Shown here one piece after another: positions 16,876 through 24,471 of a stretch of DNA of 64,000 nt. The notes under the pieces are model-generated. The model searched no databases. It saw only the letters and a program-made list of their open reading frames with translations, and had not been told where the DNA came from. A program made the position numbers and the translations under genes. The DNA comes from Kibdelosporangium persicum (lineage in GTDB: Bacteria; Actinomycetota; Actinomycetes; Mycobacteriales; Pseudonocardiaceae), in assembly GCF_013280595.1 (NCBI RefSeq), contig NZ_JAAATY010000022.1, positions 1 to 64,000 on the forward strand, read 5' to 3'. The first letter of the stretch is position 1; each line of letters begins with the position of its first letter.

Positions 16876-16984
16876 GCAAGCCCTCTGTCACATGGCAACG
16901 GAACTCCAGGTGGAACGGCGGCTGGACACCGGCCGAGCCACGAGGAGTTCCCCGTCTACCGACACTCACCGTCAGCGACCACGG

Positions 16985-18574
16985 TCACCGCGGGGCGACG
17001 TCGGTGCAGTAGACCTTCTTGTCCGGCAGCCGGCCGGTGGTCAGGAACGTCACCGTCGCCTCGTCCACGCACGTGGAGCCCCGGTGGTAGACGTAATGCC
17101 CGCCGTTGTCCGCGCCGACGAAAGCCGCTCGCTTGCCGAGGACCTTGTACAGCCCGAGGCCGTCCTCCCACGGCGTGGCGTTGTCCCTGCGGTTCTGCAG
17201 GATCAGCGTGTTGCGCGGTCCCTTGTCCGTCACGCGGACGGGCTCTTCGATCGGCTTCGGCCAGAACGCGCACGCCCAGATGTTGGCGGGCATCCCCGCG
17301 GTGAGCGGCCAGGCCGCGCGGTCCTCGGCGGTGCGGCGGGCGTAGTCGTCGACGTCGGCGGACCACGGCGCGTCACCACAGGTCAGTGCCAGGAACATGG
17401 TGGCCTGGTTGTCGGCTGGCACGCCCGGGGGCGGCGGCGGCGCGGTGAACACCTGCTGCAGCACCCGGCCGTCCGCCTCGGTGAGCTTGCCGTCGGCCAG
17501 CCCGACAGCGGCCTTCCAGAACTGTGCGAGCATCGGGAGGTTCTCGTTGTCCAGCAGAAGGCCGTAGGTGACGGTGCGCAGCATCGGACCCGTCAGGGCC
17601 AGCGGGGTGCCGGGGACGGGTGCGGGAGTGCGGTCGAGGCGGTCGGCGAGTGCGAGGTACTTCCGGGTCACCTCGTCGACGGTGCCGCCCAGGCCGAGCG
17701 TGGCGTGCTGCGCCGCGGCGACTTTTGCCGCGTCGGGAAAGCGTTCCGACATGGCCTTGCCCCAGTTGTCCGTCGCGTTGGCCCAGACCTTCGTGGGGTC
17801 GACGTTGCCCTCGAGGACCACCCGGTCGGCGTGCTCCGGGAACAGTGACCCGTAGACGGTGCCGAGGTACGTGCCGTAGGACTGGCCCCAGTAGGAGATC
17901 TTCTTCTCACCGAGCGCCATGCGGATGCGGTCCATGTCGCGGGCCGTGTTGGCGGTGGTGAAGTACCGGAGCTTCTCGCCGGCGTTCGTCGCGCACCGTT
18001 CGGCGTCGGCGCGGGCGTGGTCGACGTTCGCGGTGATCGAGCCGTCCGCGGCCGGGTACGGGAAGAGGCCGGCGAGAGACGGGTCGTCGAGGCCGCAGCT
18101 CTGCGGGGTGCTGTGCCCGACCCCACGCGGGTCGAAGCCGATCAGGTCGTAGGCCGCCAACACCGACGGCGGCAGGGTCGGCGCCACGACACCCGGTGTG
18201 CCCAGGCCGGACAACGCCGGGCCGCCGGGGTTCAGCAGCAGGACGCCGCGGCGGTCGTGGGGCTTCGCTGCCGGTAGCTTCGAGACGGCCACCTCGATCT
18301 GCTCGCCACCGGGGTTCCGGTAGTCGAGCGGAACCTTCACCGTTCCGCAGGTGACCCGGGGGTCGCGACCGGCGCCCTCGCCCAACGCCGGGCACGTGCC
18401 CCAAGTGATGCGCGGCGTGGCGGCCGCCTCGGCGGCGACCGGTGGTGCGTCCTCACTCGTCGCGTCTTCTTCCGCGGCGGCACCACAGCCCGTCACCGCG
18501 GCGACGGTGAGCGTCATCGCGATCACCACCCTGGTGAACCTCCGGGGGATACCGGTTCCCGCTGACCGTTGCAT
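16985..18574 (-). CDS. lipoprotein alpha/beta hydrolase, tripeptidyl aminopeptidase type
   Basis: 529 residues. After three Arg come a hydrophobic span and a lipobox A-V-T-G-C, so the mature protein is anchored as a lipoprotein. The catalytic residues are clear: nucleophile in Y-W-G-Q-S-Y-G-T, Asp in N-R-R-D-N-A-T-P and His in G-G-H-Y-V. L-L-N-P-G-G-P-A and G-F-D-P-R-G-V-G-H-S mark the SlpD/SlpE and Tap family of Streptomyces. These remove tripeptides from secreted-protein N-termini or from peptides in the medium. ATG at 18574 is used; a TTG at 18583 is in frame. The poly-Pro run P-P-P-P-P-G is in the lid region. Confidence 0.92.
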   Translation of the reverse strand: MQRSAGTGIPRRFTRVVIAMTLTVAAVTGCGAAAEEDATSEDAPPVAAEAAATPRITWGTCPALGEGAGRDPRVTCGTVKVPLDYRNPGGEQIEVAVSKLPAAKPHDRRGVLLLNPGGPALSGLGTPGVVAPTLPPSVLAAYDLIGFDPRGVGHSTPQSCGLDDPSLAGLFPYPAADGSITANVDHARADAERCATNAGEKLRYFTTANTARDMDRIRMALGEKKISYWGQSYGTYLGTVYGSLFPEHADRVVLEGNVDPTKVWANATDNWGKAMSERFPDAAKVAAAQHATLGLGGTVDEVTRKYLALADRLDRTPAPVPGTPLALTGPMLRTVTYGLLLDNENLPMLAQFWKAAVGLADGKLTEADGRVLQQVFTAPPPPPGVPADNQATMFLALTCGDAPWSADVDDYARRTAEDRAAWPLTAGMPANIWACAFWPKPIEEPVRVTDKGPRNTLILQNRRDNATPWEDGLGLYKVLGKRAAFVGADNGGHYVYHRGSTCVDEATVTFLTTGRLPDKKVYCTDVAPR

Positions 18575-19220
18575 TGTCTTCAACGCCCTTGCCCTTCAGT
18601 TCTCGGCGTGCCCTGATGCCGTCGCCAGCGAACCTATGGAAGACCTCGGCGTCACGAATCCCCTTGATGTAAACACTTCCTGTAGTCCTCACGAGGGATG
18701 GAGCGGCCTACGGCCGACTGGCCGCCGCCCGACGCGTGGTTGGCGTCACCCCGAAAGAGCCACCCGAATCGCCGTCTCGGGATCCACCGGCGCTCATAGC
18801 ATTCGCGGCGGCCATCGAACCGGGTGGCCGTGATCGACGGAAGTCATGAATGGGCGCGCAAACAGTCGCGCACACGGAACATTCGCGAACGCTGGCTCCA
18901 TCCGTATTACCGACCCGCGTGATCCCACCGCGTCTGGGGACTGGGTCTCGGCAGTACACCAGGCAAGCGACACGACGCAATTCGAACAGGACGGCGTTCA
19001 GGTCGACGACCGGGAACGCCCGCCGGACCGCGACCATCAGTGGGTCGTGTCCGCCGAGCGGAACGTGTAGATTGTTGCCGACCGCACTACCCGGGACCCC
19101 TTCTGCACTTTTGAACACCGCTCCCCTTCCCGAACGATCCAGAGTTTCACCGCTGTCTTGCACCTGGCGTAATCGGCGAGCTACGGTCGCGGCAAGGACA
19201 AGAAGCACGAAAGGAACACG
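18575..19220. other. intergenic stretch without a supported gene
   Basis: About 645 bases. Short frames such as 18846-19070 have some protein-like character (I-R-I-T-D-P-R-D-P, then W-V-S-A-V-H-Q-A), but have no ribosome site and no recognised family. Long minus-strand frames through here are arginine-rich and not convincing. The last bases contain AAAGGA, the ribosome site of the secreted protein gene at 19221. Confidence 0.4.
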
Positions 19221-19571
19221 GTGAAACGTCGCCTTGCCGCCGCCGCCTCCGCTGCGCTGGCCATCGGAATCATCGGCGCAACTCCGGCTCATGCGATCAA
19301 TGAGGTGAATTTGGTCAACTGCATCTTCGAAGGTGGATATTTTGCGGTGGGCTTCCAGGAGCCGGGAGCGACACTCGGGACCAGGCGGTGCTTCGCCAAC
19401 GCCGGTGAAATGAACATCAACCAGAGGTACGTCAACAACTTCAGCAGCGGCAACAACGCCGGCTGGTTCGTCTACGCCCCGGGCGATGGCTACGAATACC
19501 GCCACTTCTTCGCCAAGAACGAAGTGCGGAACAAGTACTATGGAACGATCTACGAACTTCACATCTACTGA
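19221..19571 (+). CDS. small secreted protein, beta/gamma-crystallin-like (killer-toxin-like)
   Basis: 116 residues starting at GTG with AAAGGA five bases upstream. A clean Sec signal peptide (M-K-R-R-L-A-A-A-A-S-A-A-L-A-I-G, cleavage after A-H-A, about residue 25) is followed by a compact domain. That domain contains two Cys (N-C-I-F-E-G-G and R-C-F-A-N-A-G-E), the aromatic block N-A-G-W-F-V-Y-A-P-G-D-G-Y-E-Y, and a Tyr-rich end. C-F-A-N-A-G with a following N-x-x-x-x-Y pattern is seen in secreted Streptomyces killer-toxin-like and other crystallin-fold proteins. That assignment is tentative. The two Cys could form one disulfide. Confidence 0.75.
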   Translation: MKRRLAAAASAALAIGIIGATPAHAINEVNLVNCIFEGGYFAVGFQEPGATLGTRRCFANAGEMNINQRYVNNFSSGNNAGWFVYAPGDGYEYRHFFAKNEVRNKYYGTIYELHIY

Positions 19572-20351
19572 CTCGACGCGGACTCGCCATGACGTCAGAC
19601 CTCGTCCCCAGTAGTCTCCAGAAGGCGTTGACCGGGCGTGGACTTCCGATTCATGTGATTCGTCGAAATCTCCGGACTTGACGTGCTCGTCAAGCAAATC
19701 GACGACGTGCTGTGGTTCCCGCCGGTCGACGTCCCGCTCGGCTTCAGGCAGGCGAGGTGGCCGGCTACACCCCATCCCTAGCCGGACGAAAGCGCGAGCA
19801 GAGCACCCGTCGGCGAGCATGGCCTGCCGAGCGCACTGCGCCTCGCAGTTGGGGCGGGCGGTCACATGACCCCGCTGCCTCCATCTCGCCGACGCGTCCT
19901 CGTTCTCCTTCCCCGTCCCGGAACCCAGCAGGGCTCAGTCCCCCTCTCCGGCCACACCCTCAGGCACCGAGACACCGCTGCTCTCCAGCTGCCGCCTTGT
20001 TGCAGGACCGCGCCTCCTGGCTGCGCCCGCGCTGTGCCGCCTCGGTGATCTGCGCACGGCGAAGTTTCCACCAGCAGGACGCTGACTCTTTCGCGACTCC
20101 TGCCGACGGGCGCCCCGACAGGCCTCATGCCGTTATCACCGAGCAGGCACGGCACCGCCGAGCACACCCGGCCCGTCAGACGGGCGATGTGCTGGACGCC
20201 GTCCTCGGCGCTTACCCGCACGAGCTGGCCGACCGGGCTGGTACGGGCGATCGTGGCACCGGTTGATATCTCGCTGGCGACCGGAAGTCGGTCCCGGTCA
20301 ACACCAGCATTGGTGATACGTGTCGGATGTCGATGGGCGTCGACACCGCAG
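19572..20351. other. intergenic stretch without a supported gene
   Basis: About 780 bases with several overlapping arginine- and proline-rich frames on both strands, none with a ribosome site or a recognisable domain. They look like chance frames of GC-rich DNA. The right end leads into the well-defined promoter of the ArsR gene. Confidence 0.4.
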
Positions 20352-20380
20352 GCCAGAGTACCCACTCTGGCTTATATAAT
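20352..20380 (+). promoter_or_regulatory. promoter with ArsR-type operator
   Basis: A consensus -10 TATAAT lies at 20375-20380. Directly before it is a perfect palindrome, GCCAGAGT (20352-20359), ACCC, ACTCTGGC (20364-20371), covering the -35 to -10 spacer. Predicted transcription would begin near 20387, only about 17 bases before the GTG of the ArsR gene. The layout is classic autorepression. Confidence 0.75.
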
Positions 20381-20403
20381 CCCGGGCTGGTACCGTCCTG
20401 GTC

Positions 20404-20772
20404 GTGCACGCGTTCGACGTCCTCGGTGACCCGGTGCGCCGGCGCATTCTCGAGCTACTCGCCGACGGTGAGCAGACCTCGGGCGCGATCACGGAGGTGA
20501 TTCGGGCCGAGTTCGCACTGTCCCAGCCGGCTGTCTCCCAGCATCTGCGCGTTCTGCGGGAGAGCGGATTCGCGTCGGTCCGGGCTGAAGGGACTCGCCG
20601 GTTCTACGCCGTCGAACCCGCGCCGCTGAGCGAGGTTGACGCGTGGCTGGACCGGTTTCGCGGGTTCTGGGATCAGCGGCTCGATGCCCTGGGAACTGAG
20701 CTGGCCCGCGGCAGACGCGCATCCCGGACCTCAGGGGTCGGCAAGGCCGAACCGCCAGAGAAAGGACCATGA
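20404..20772 (+). CDS. ArsR/SmtB-family repressor
   Basis: 122 residues. The winged HTH reads F-D-V-L-G-D-P-V-R-R-R-I-L-E-L-L, then L-S-Q-P-A-V-S-Q-H-L-R-V-L-R-E-S-G-F and a wing with G-T-R-R-F-Y-A-V. There is no Cys, so no thiol metal site. This is the non-metal subgroup usually found upstream of AHSA1/SRPBCC genes, as here. First gene of a three-gene operon with its own promoter and operator. Confidence 0.93.
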   Translation: MHAFDVLGDPVRRRILELLADGEQTSGAITEVIRAEFALSQPAVSQHLRVLRESGFASVRAEGTRRFYAVEPAPLSEVDAWLDRFRGFWDQRLDALGTELARGRRASRTSGVGKAEPPEKGP

Positions 20773-20773
20773 C

Positions 20774-21424
20774 ATGAAGGACGTACTCGACGAACTGGCC
20801 GCGGCACGCCGGACGATGGGCACATCGACCCTGCCCGCCGGCGACGCGTACACGATGGAGCTGCGGCGTCGCTACGACGCGCCGGTCGACGACGTGTGGA
20901 ACGCCATCACCGACCCCGATCGACTGGGCCGCTGGTTGAAGTCGGTCACCGGAGACCTGCGGCTCGGTGGGTCGTTCGAGCTGGACGGCGGTGAGCACGG
21001 CGAGATCCTCCGGTGCGACCCGCCGCGGCTGCTGCGGGTGTCCTGGCTCTTCGGACCGGAGGCCGACGAGTGGCCGGGCACGAGCGAGGTCGAGGTACGC
21101 CTGTCCCCGGGCGCTGCCGGGGACACCGAGCTCGAACTGGTCCATGCAGCGGCCGTCGGGGAGCCCATGTTCCCGACCTACGGCCCCGGTGCCGGCGGTG
21201 TGGGCTGGGACCTGCATCTGCTCACCCTGGCCAGGTTCCTGGCCGACGGCGAGACCCTCGACCACGAGGAGTTCCGGACCTCGCCCGAGGGGCGCGAGTT
21301 CGCTCGGCGCAGCGCCGCGGCATGGGGCGAGGCTCACCTGGCCGCCGGCGGCGATCCGGATCACGTGGCGGCCGCGGTAGCGGCCACCACCGCGTTCTAC
21401 GCCCCCGGAACGAACGCGCGATGA
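20774..21424 (+). CDS. SRPBCC (AHSA1-like) domain protein
   Basis: 216 residues. The helix-grip start Y-D-A-P-V-D-D-V-W-N-A-I-T-D-P-D-R-L-G-R-W and the strands G-G-S-F-E-L-D-G-G-E-H-G-E-I and L-R-V-S-W-L-F are the AHSA1 pattern. The C-terminus carries a long helical extension (E-F-A-R-R-S-A-A-A-W-G-E-A-H). It begins one base after the ArsR stop and overlaps the next gene by ATGA. Family members bind hydrophobic ligands; paired with an ArsR gene they are probably the sensed-ligand handling function. Confidence 0.9.
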   Translation: MKDVLDELAAARRTMGTSTLPAGDAYTMELRRRYDAPVDDVWNAITDPDRLGRWLKSVTGDLRLGGSFELDGGEHGEILRCDPPRLLRVSWLFGPEADEWPGTSEVEVRLSPGAAGDTELELVHAAAVGEPMFPTYGPGAGGVGWDLHLLTLARFLADGETLDHEEFRTSPEGREFARRSAAAWGEAHLAAGGDPDHVAAAVAATTAFYAPGTNAR

Positions 21425-21912
21425 AGTACACCACCTCGATCGAGATCGCCCTGCCCCGCGAGAAGGTGGTCCAACTGGTCGCCGACCCGGAGCACATGCC
21501 GAAGTGGCTGCGCGGCCTGGTACTGCACGAGCCGGTGAACGGGGTGCATGGCCAGGTCGGCACCACCTCGCGAGTCGTGTTTCAGATGGGGAAGCAGAGG
21601 ATGGAGGCCACCGAGACCGTCACGCGCCTGGAACCTGCAGACCTGCACGCCATCCCCAGTTCGGTCGTCGTGCACTACGACCGCGAGATCGTCGGCGAGG
21701 GCATGTGGCAGGCCCAGCGCGACCGGATCATCGACGCCGGTCCGGAAACGACGCTGTGGGAGAGCGAAAGCGAGTTCCGGTTCGACGGGTTGCTGATGCG
21801 GCTGATGGGGCGTCTGATGGCCGGCACCTTCCGGAAGCAGTCGCGGCAGCACATGCGGGACTTCAAGGCGTTCGCCGAACAGGGGACGGACGTCCGCCAG
21901 GGGACGAACTGA
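21421..21912 (+). CDS. SRPBCC family protein
   Basis: 163 residues beginning M-K-Y-T-T-S-I-E-I-A-L-P-R-E-K-V-V-Q-L-V-A-D-P-E-H-M, the polyketide-cyclase-like SRPBCC start. A beta-rich core and a long C-terminal helix (L-M-R-L-M-G-R-L-M-A-G-T-F-R-K-Q-S) follow. Translationally coupled to the preceding SRPBCC gene. Two unlike START-fold proteins in one ArsR operon suggest a small-lipid or polyketide-binding role; the ligand is unknown. Confidence 0.87.
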   Translation: MKYTTSIEIALPREKVVQLVADPEHMPKWLRGLVLHEPVNGVHGQVGTTSRVVFQMGKQRMEATETVTRLEPADLHAIPSSVVVHYDREIVGEGMWQAQRDRIIDAGPETTLWESESEFRFDGLLMRLMGRLMAGTFRKQSRQHMRDFKAFAEQGTDVRQGTN

Positions 21913-22181
21913 TCTGTCGCAGTCGGCCTGATCTGTCGCGGTCAGCGACGAGAATCCCCCGGCGATGGCCCGATTCTTGGAGTGCCCCGTCACGGGATCT
22001 TGGGGCGTGACCATCATCGAGCACTTGCGTTCTCACGGCCCGGTTCTTGGTGAGTGCTCCCATCCGGGCGGAACGCGTCCGGAATGCCTGACCTCTCAGC
22101 CACCGAGGCGATTGTGAACGCCGTGGCTCGCGATGCAGTTCATCCGTCTCCTGCCGGAGGCACGCCGTCTCGTCCGCGCAA

Positions 22182-22221
22182 AGAGCCCGTTGACCAGCGC
22201 TTCTGTGGTCAACGGGGCTCT
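22182..22221. terminator. hairpin terminator of the HTH/membrane protein gene
   Basis: Arms GAGCCCGTTGACC (22183-22195) and GGTCAACGGGGCTC (22207-22220) pair fully apart from one bulged G, around an 11-base loop. It sits 27 bases after the stop of the minus-strand gene at 22247, and also behind the ArsR operon. Confidence 0.6.
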
Positions 22222-22246
22222 CGCTGTGTCCGGTGCGAACGCGACG

Positions 22247-23197
22247 TCATCCGTCGGTGACTCGGCAGTCGACCGCCGCCGCGCTTGCCGCGACGGGAAG
22301 TTTGGCCGCGTTGCGATCGGACATTCGGATGATCAGCAGCACTCCGGAGAACCGGACCTCACCGGCGTCCACCCAACTCCCTTTATGCGCCTGCTGATCG
22401 ATCGTGAAGGTGTCGATCACCGCCCCGTCGGGTCCCGATTCGACACTGTAGTGTGCCGGGGAACCGCCGACGCGCATCGGATTTCCGTTGGGTATGTAGA
22501 TTCGCACCGCGCAGGTGGATTCACCGGGCAGGTCCGGCCGGAAGACCCAGCTGAAATTGTCCGGACCGGTTCCCGGTTTGTCCGTGCCGCTGCCGGGTGT
22601 ATAGCGATAACCGCCGCCACAGCCGTCGCCCGCGAAACCACCGAGTGGTTCCAGGCTCCAGCCGCTCGCGCCGTCCGGGCCACCGGGATTCATCCCGATC
22701 CGCCGGGTCTCGTCCTGTCGGCAGTCCTCAGCGGCGATCGCACTGAACGTCCGTTTTTGTGGCGGTGGCTGTTGGTGAACGAGGAGAAACGCCACAAGTC
22801 CCCCGGCAACGGCAAGAACGACCAGTGCGCAGAGGTACCAAAGCCAGCGACGGGACTGAGCAGGCTTGTGCTCGGGTTCGACGGCGGTCTCGCGCGTGGC
22901 GGACTCGCCGCCGTTGACCGCCGTCGCGGCGCCAACACGGGCACCCACTTCGCGCCATCGGCGTTTCCACTCTTCGGTGTCGCCACCGCACGCCCGCACG
23001 AACGCGAGCGTCACCGCCTCCGACGGCAGCTTCCGGCCGTTCGCCGCGGTGGACAACATCGACGCGGAGTAATGAGCCCGTTTGGCCAGTTCCCGATAGC
23101 TCGGATTGCCGACCTGTCTGCGCAACTCGCGCAGATCATGGGCGAACTGCTGGACCGGGTCGTCGAGTGCTCCCAGACTCGTCTCTCTTCGGGCCAA
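22247..23197 (-). CDS. XRE-type HTH protein with transmembrane and extracellular domain
   Basis: 316 residues. Residues about 14-75 are a helix-turn-helix (F-A-H-D-L-R-E-L-R-R-Q-V-G, then S-Y-R-E-L-A-K-R-A-H-Y-S-A-S-M-L-S-T-A-A-N-G-R-K-L-P-S). A single membrane helix follows at about 118-140 (W-Y-L-C-A-L-V-V-L-A-V-A-G-G-L-V-A-F-L-L). The rest is an exported beta-rich domain with four Cys. The start is TTG at 23197 with AGGAG upstream. Such HTH-TM-sensor proteins occur widely in Pseudonocardiales. The HTH would be held at the membrane, so the protein may transmit an outside signal, or the HTH may have become a protein-interaction module. What it controls is unknown. Confidence 0.82.
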   Translation of the reverse strand: MARRETSLGALDDPVQQFAHDLRELRRQVGNPSYRELAKRAHYSASMLSTAANGRKLPSEAVTLAFVRACGGDTEEWKRRWREVGARVGAATAVNGGESATRETAVEPEHKPAQSRRWLWYLCALVVLAVAGGLVAFLLVHQQPPPQKRTFSAIAAEDCRQDETRRIGMNPGGPDGASGWSLEPLGGFAGDGCGGGYRYTPGSGTDKPGTGPDNFSWVFRPDLPGESTCAVRIYIPNGNPMRVGGSPAHYSVESGPDGAVIDTFTIDQQAHKGSWVDAGEVRFSGVLLIIRMSDRNAAKLPVAASAAAVDCRVTDG

Positions 23198-23303
23198 CGT
23201 TGATCACACTCCTGTGGACGCGGGGAGCCATGGTGCCACAGGCAATGCAACTCAACGAGCGAGATCGAGACAACCGCTTCTCGGACGACGATGTGCACGG
23301 GTT

Positions 23304-24248
23304 TCAGGTACGCGACGGTGGATTGTGCGGTATCGCGGCCTTCGGACGTGCCAGCGCGGCGAACCCGACGACTACCAAGGCTGCCGACGCGATCAGGCCG
23401 ACGAACAAGGCGTCCGTGCCGGTCATGGCGTGTTCGCCCATTTCGTTGCGGGCAACGCCGGTGCCCAGCGCGAAGTATCCCGTCAGCAGCAGGCTCACCA
23501 GTCCCAGTGCCACCAGCCAGCCGAGTGACCGCGGTCGCCGACGCGCGGTGTGCAGTGCGGCCATCCCGAGCACCACGAGGCCCATGACCACGACCAGCGG
23601 CTGGACCACGTCAAGCGCGTCTGAGACGGCCTGCCGATCCGGGCTTCGCCCGTTCCACTCAACCCACGTGCTTGCTCCGCAGACGGCCAGTACCGCGCCG
23701 CCGGCACCTGCCAACCCGCCGAGCACAAGCTCACCAGTCCGCGAGGCCCGCTTTCCCGTCTCACCACGGACCGAGACCAGTGCGACGAACCCACAGACAA
23801 GCAACACCAAGGAAGCAACAGCGGTGAACGGCAACCCGACGCCGATCACGAAGCCACCGACACTGACCACGATGAACATGAACACAGCCACCACCAGGCC
23901 CAGAAAGCCGGGCAGGATTCCCCATCCGGTAAGACGGGGGCGGCGGCGGACCACAGCGACGATCGAGATCGGAAGCATCAACAAGCCGCCACCGCCGGCC
24001 ACCACCCAGGCGACCGGCTGAATCTCGTTGCCCACGTCGTCGAGATCGCTCGAGCCGATCCCGCCGCCCCACGGCAGAAACGCGGACAACAACAGGAAAC
24101 CGGATGCGACAAGCGTCAACCAGGGCAAAGCATGACCGCTGTCAGCGGCGCGCCGTGGTGCTGGAAAGGCGGCCTGGTCCCGGCGAATGGGTACCCACAC
24201 CACGTCGGGATCAGAGGTATGCGGGGTGGAATCGTCGTTGGCGCTCAT
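23304..24248 (-). CDS. multi-span integral membrane protein, unknown function
   Basis: 314 residues from the ATG at 24248. A hydrophilic N-terminus of about 40 residues is followed by eight or more hydrophobic spans, for example W-L-T-L-V-A-S-G-F-L-L-L-S-A-F-L-P-W and V-F-M-F-I-V-V-S-V-G-G-F-V-I-G-V. Short basic loops (V-R-R-R-P-R, T-A-R-R-R-P-R) indicate inside positions. No transporter signature is visible. Oriented with the HTH/TM gene downstream and possibly co-transcribed, with a 106-base gap. Divergent from the SARP regulator. Confidence 0.75.
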   Translation of the reverse strand: MSANDDSTPHTSDPDVVWVPIRRDQAAFPAPRRAADSGHALPWLTLVASGFLLLSAFLPWGGGIGSSDLDDVGNEIQPVAWVVAGGGGLLMLPISIVAVVRRRPRLTGWGILPGFLGLVVAVFMFIVVSVGGFVIGVGLPFTAVASLVLLVCGFVALVSVRGETGKRASRTGELVLGGLAGAGGAVLAVCGASTWVEWNGRSPDRQAVSDALDVVQPLVVVMGLVVLGMAALHTARRRPRSLGWLVALGLVSLLLTGYFALGTGVARNEMGEHAMTGTDALFVGLIASAALVVVGFAALARPKAAIPHNPPSRT

Positions 24249-24471
24249 GTCGTCCGACGGTAGGAACACCACGACCGAGCGAACCAGAGCCTTCTCGTCG
24301 ATGTGTCGCGACAACCGTCGTGACCTGCGGTGTTGGCTGCAGTGAATCAATCAATCGAACGCTTCGAGCACGAGTATCGTCCCCAAATCTCGTAACTGCT
24401 CGCTATCGGTCGACCGGGGTACGGCGATACCGAGTCAGGAAGATCATGCGGTGAGAGGGCTCGTTGTGGGG

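Noticed and set aside
16890-16960. Terminator between the MBL and tripeptidyl-peptidase genes
   Set aside because: Only an 8-base GGAACTCC/GGAGTTCC pair with a loop of about 40 bases; too weak to call.
18708-19865. 385-residue minus-strand frame across 18.7-19.9 kb
   Set aside because: It runs through a plus-strand gene with a good ribosome site and signal peptide, and has no recognisable domain or start context.
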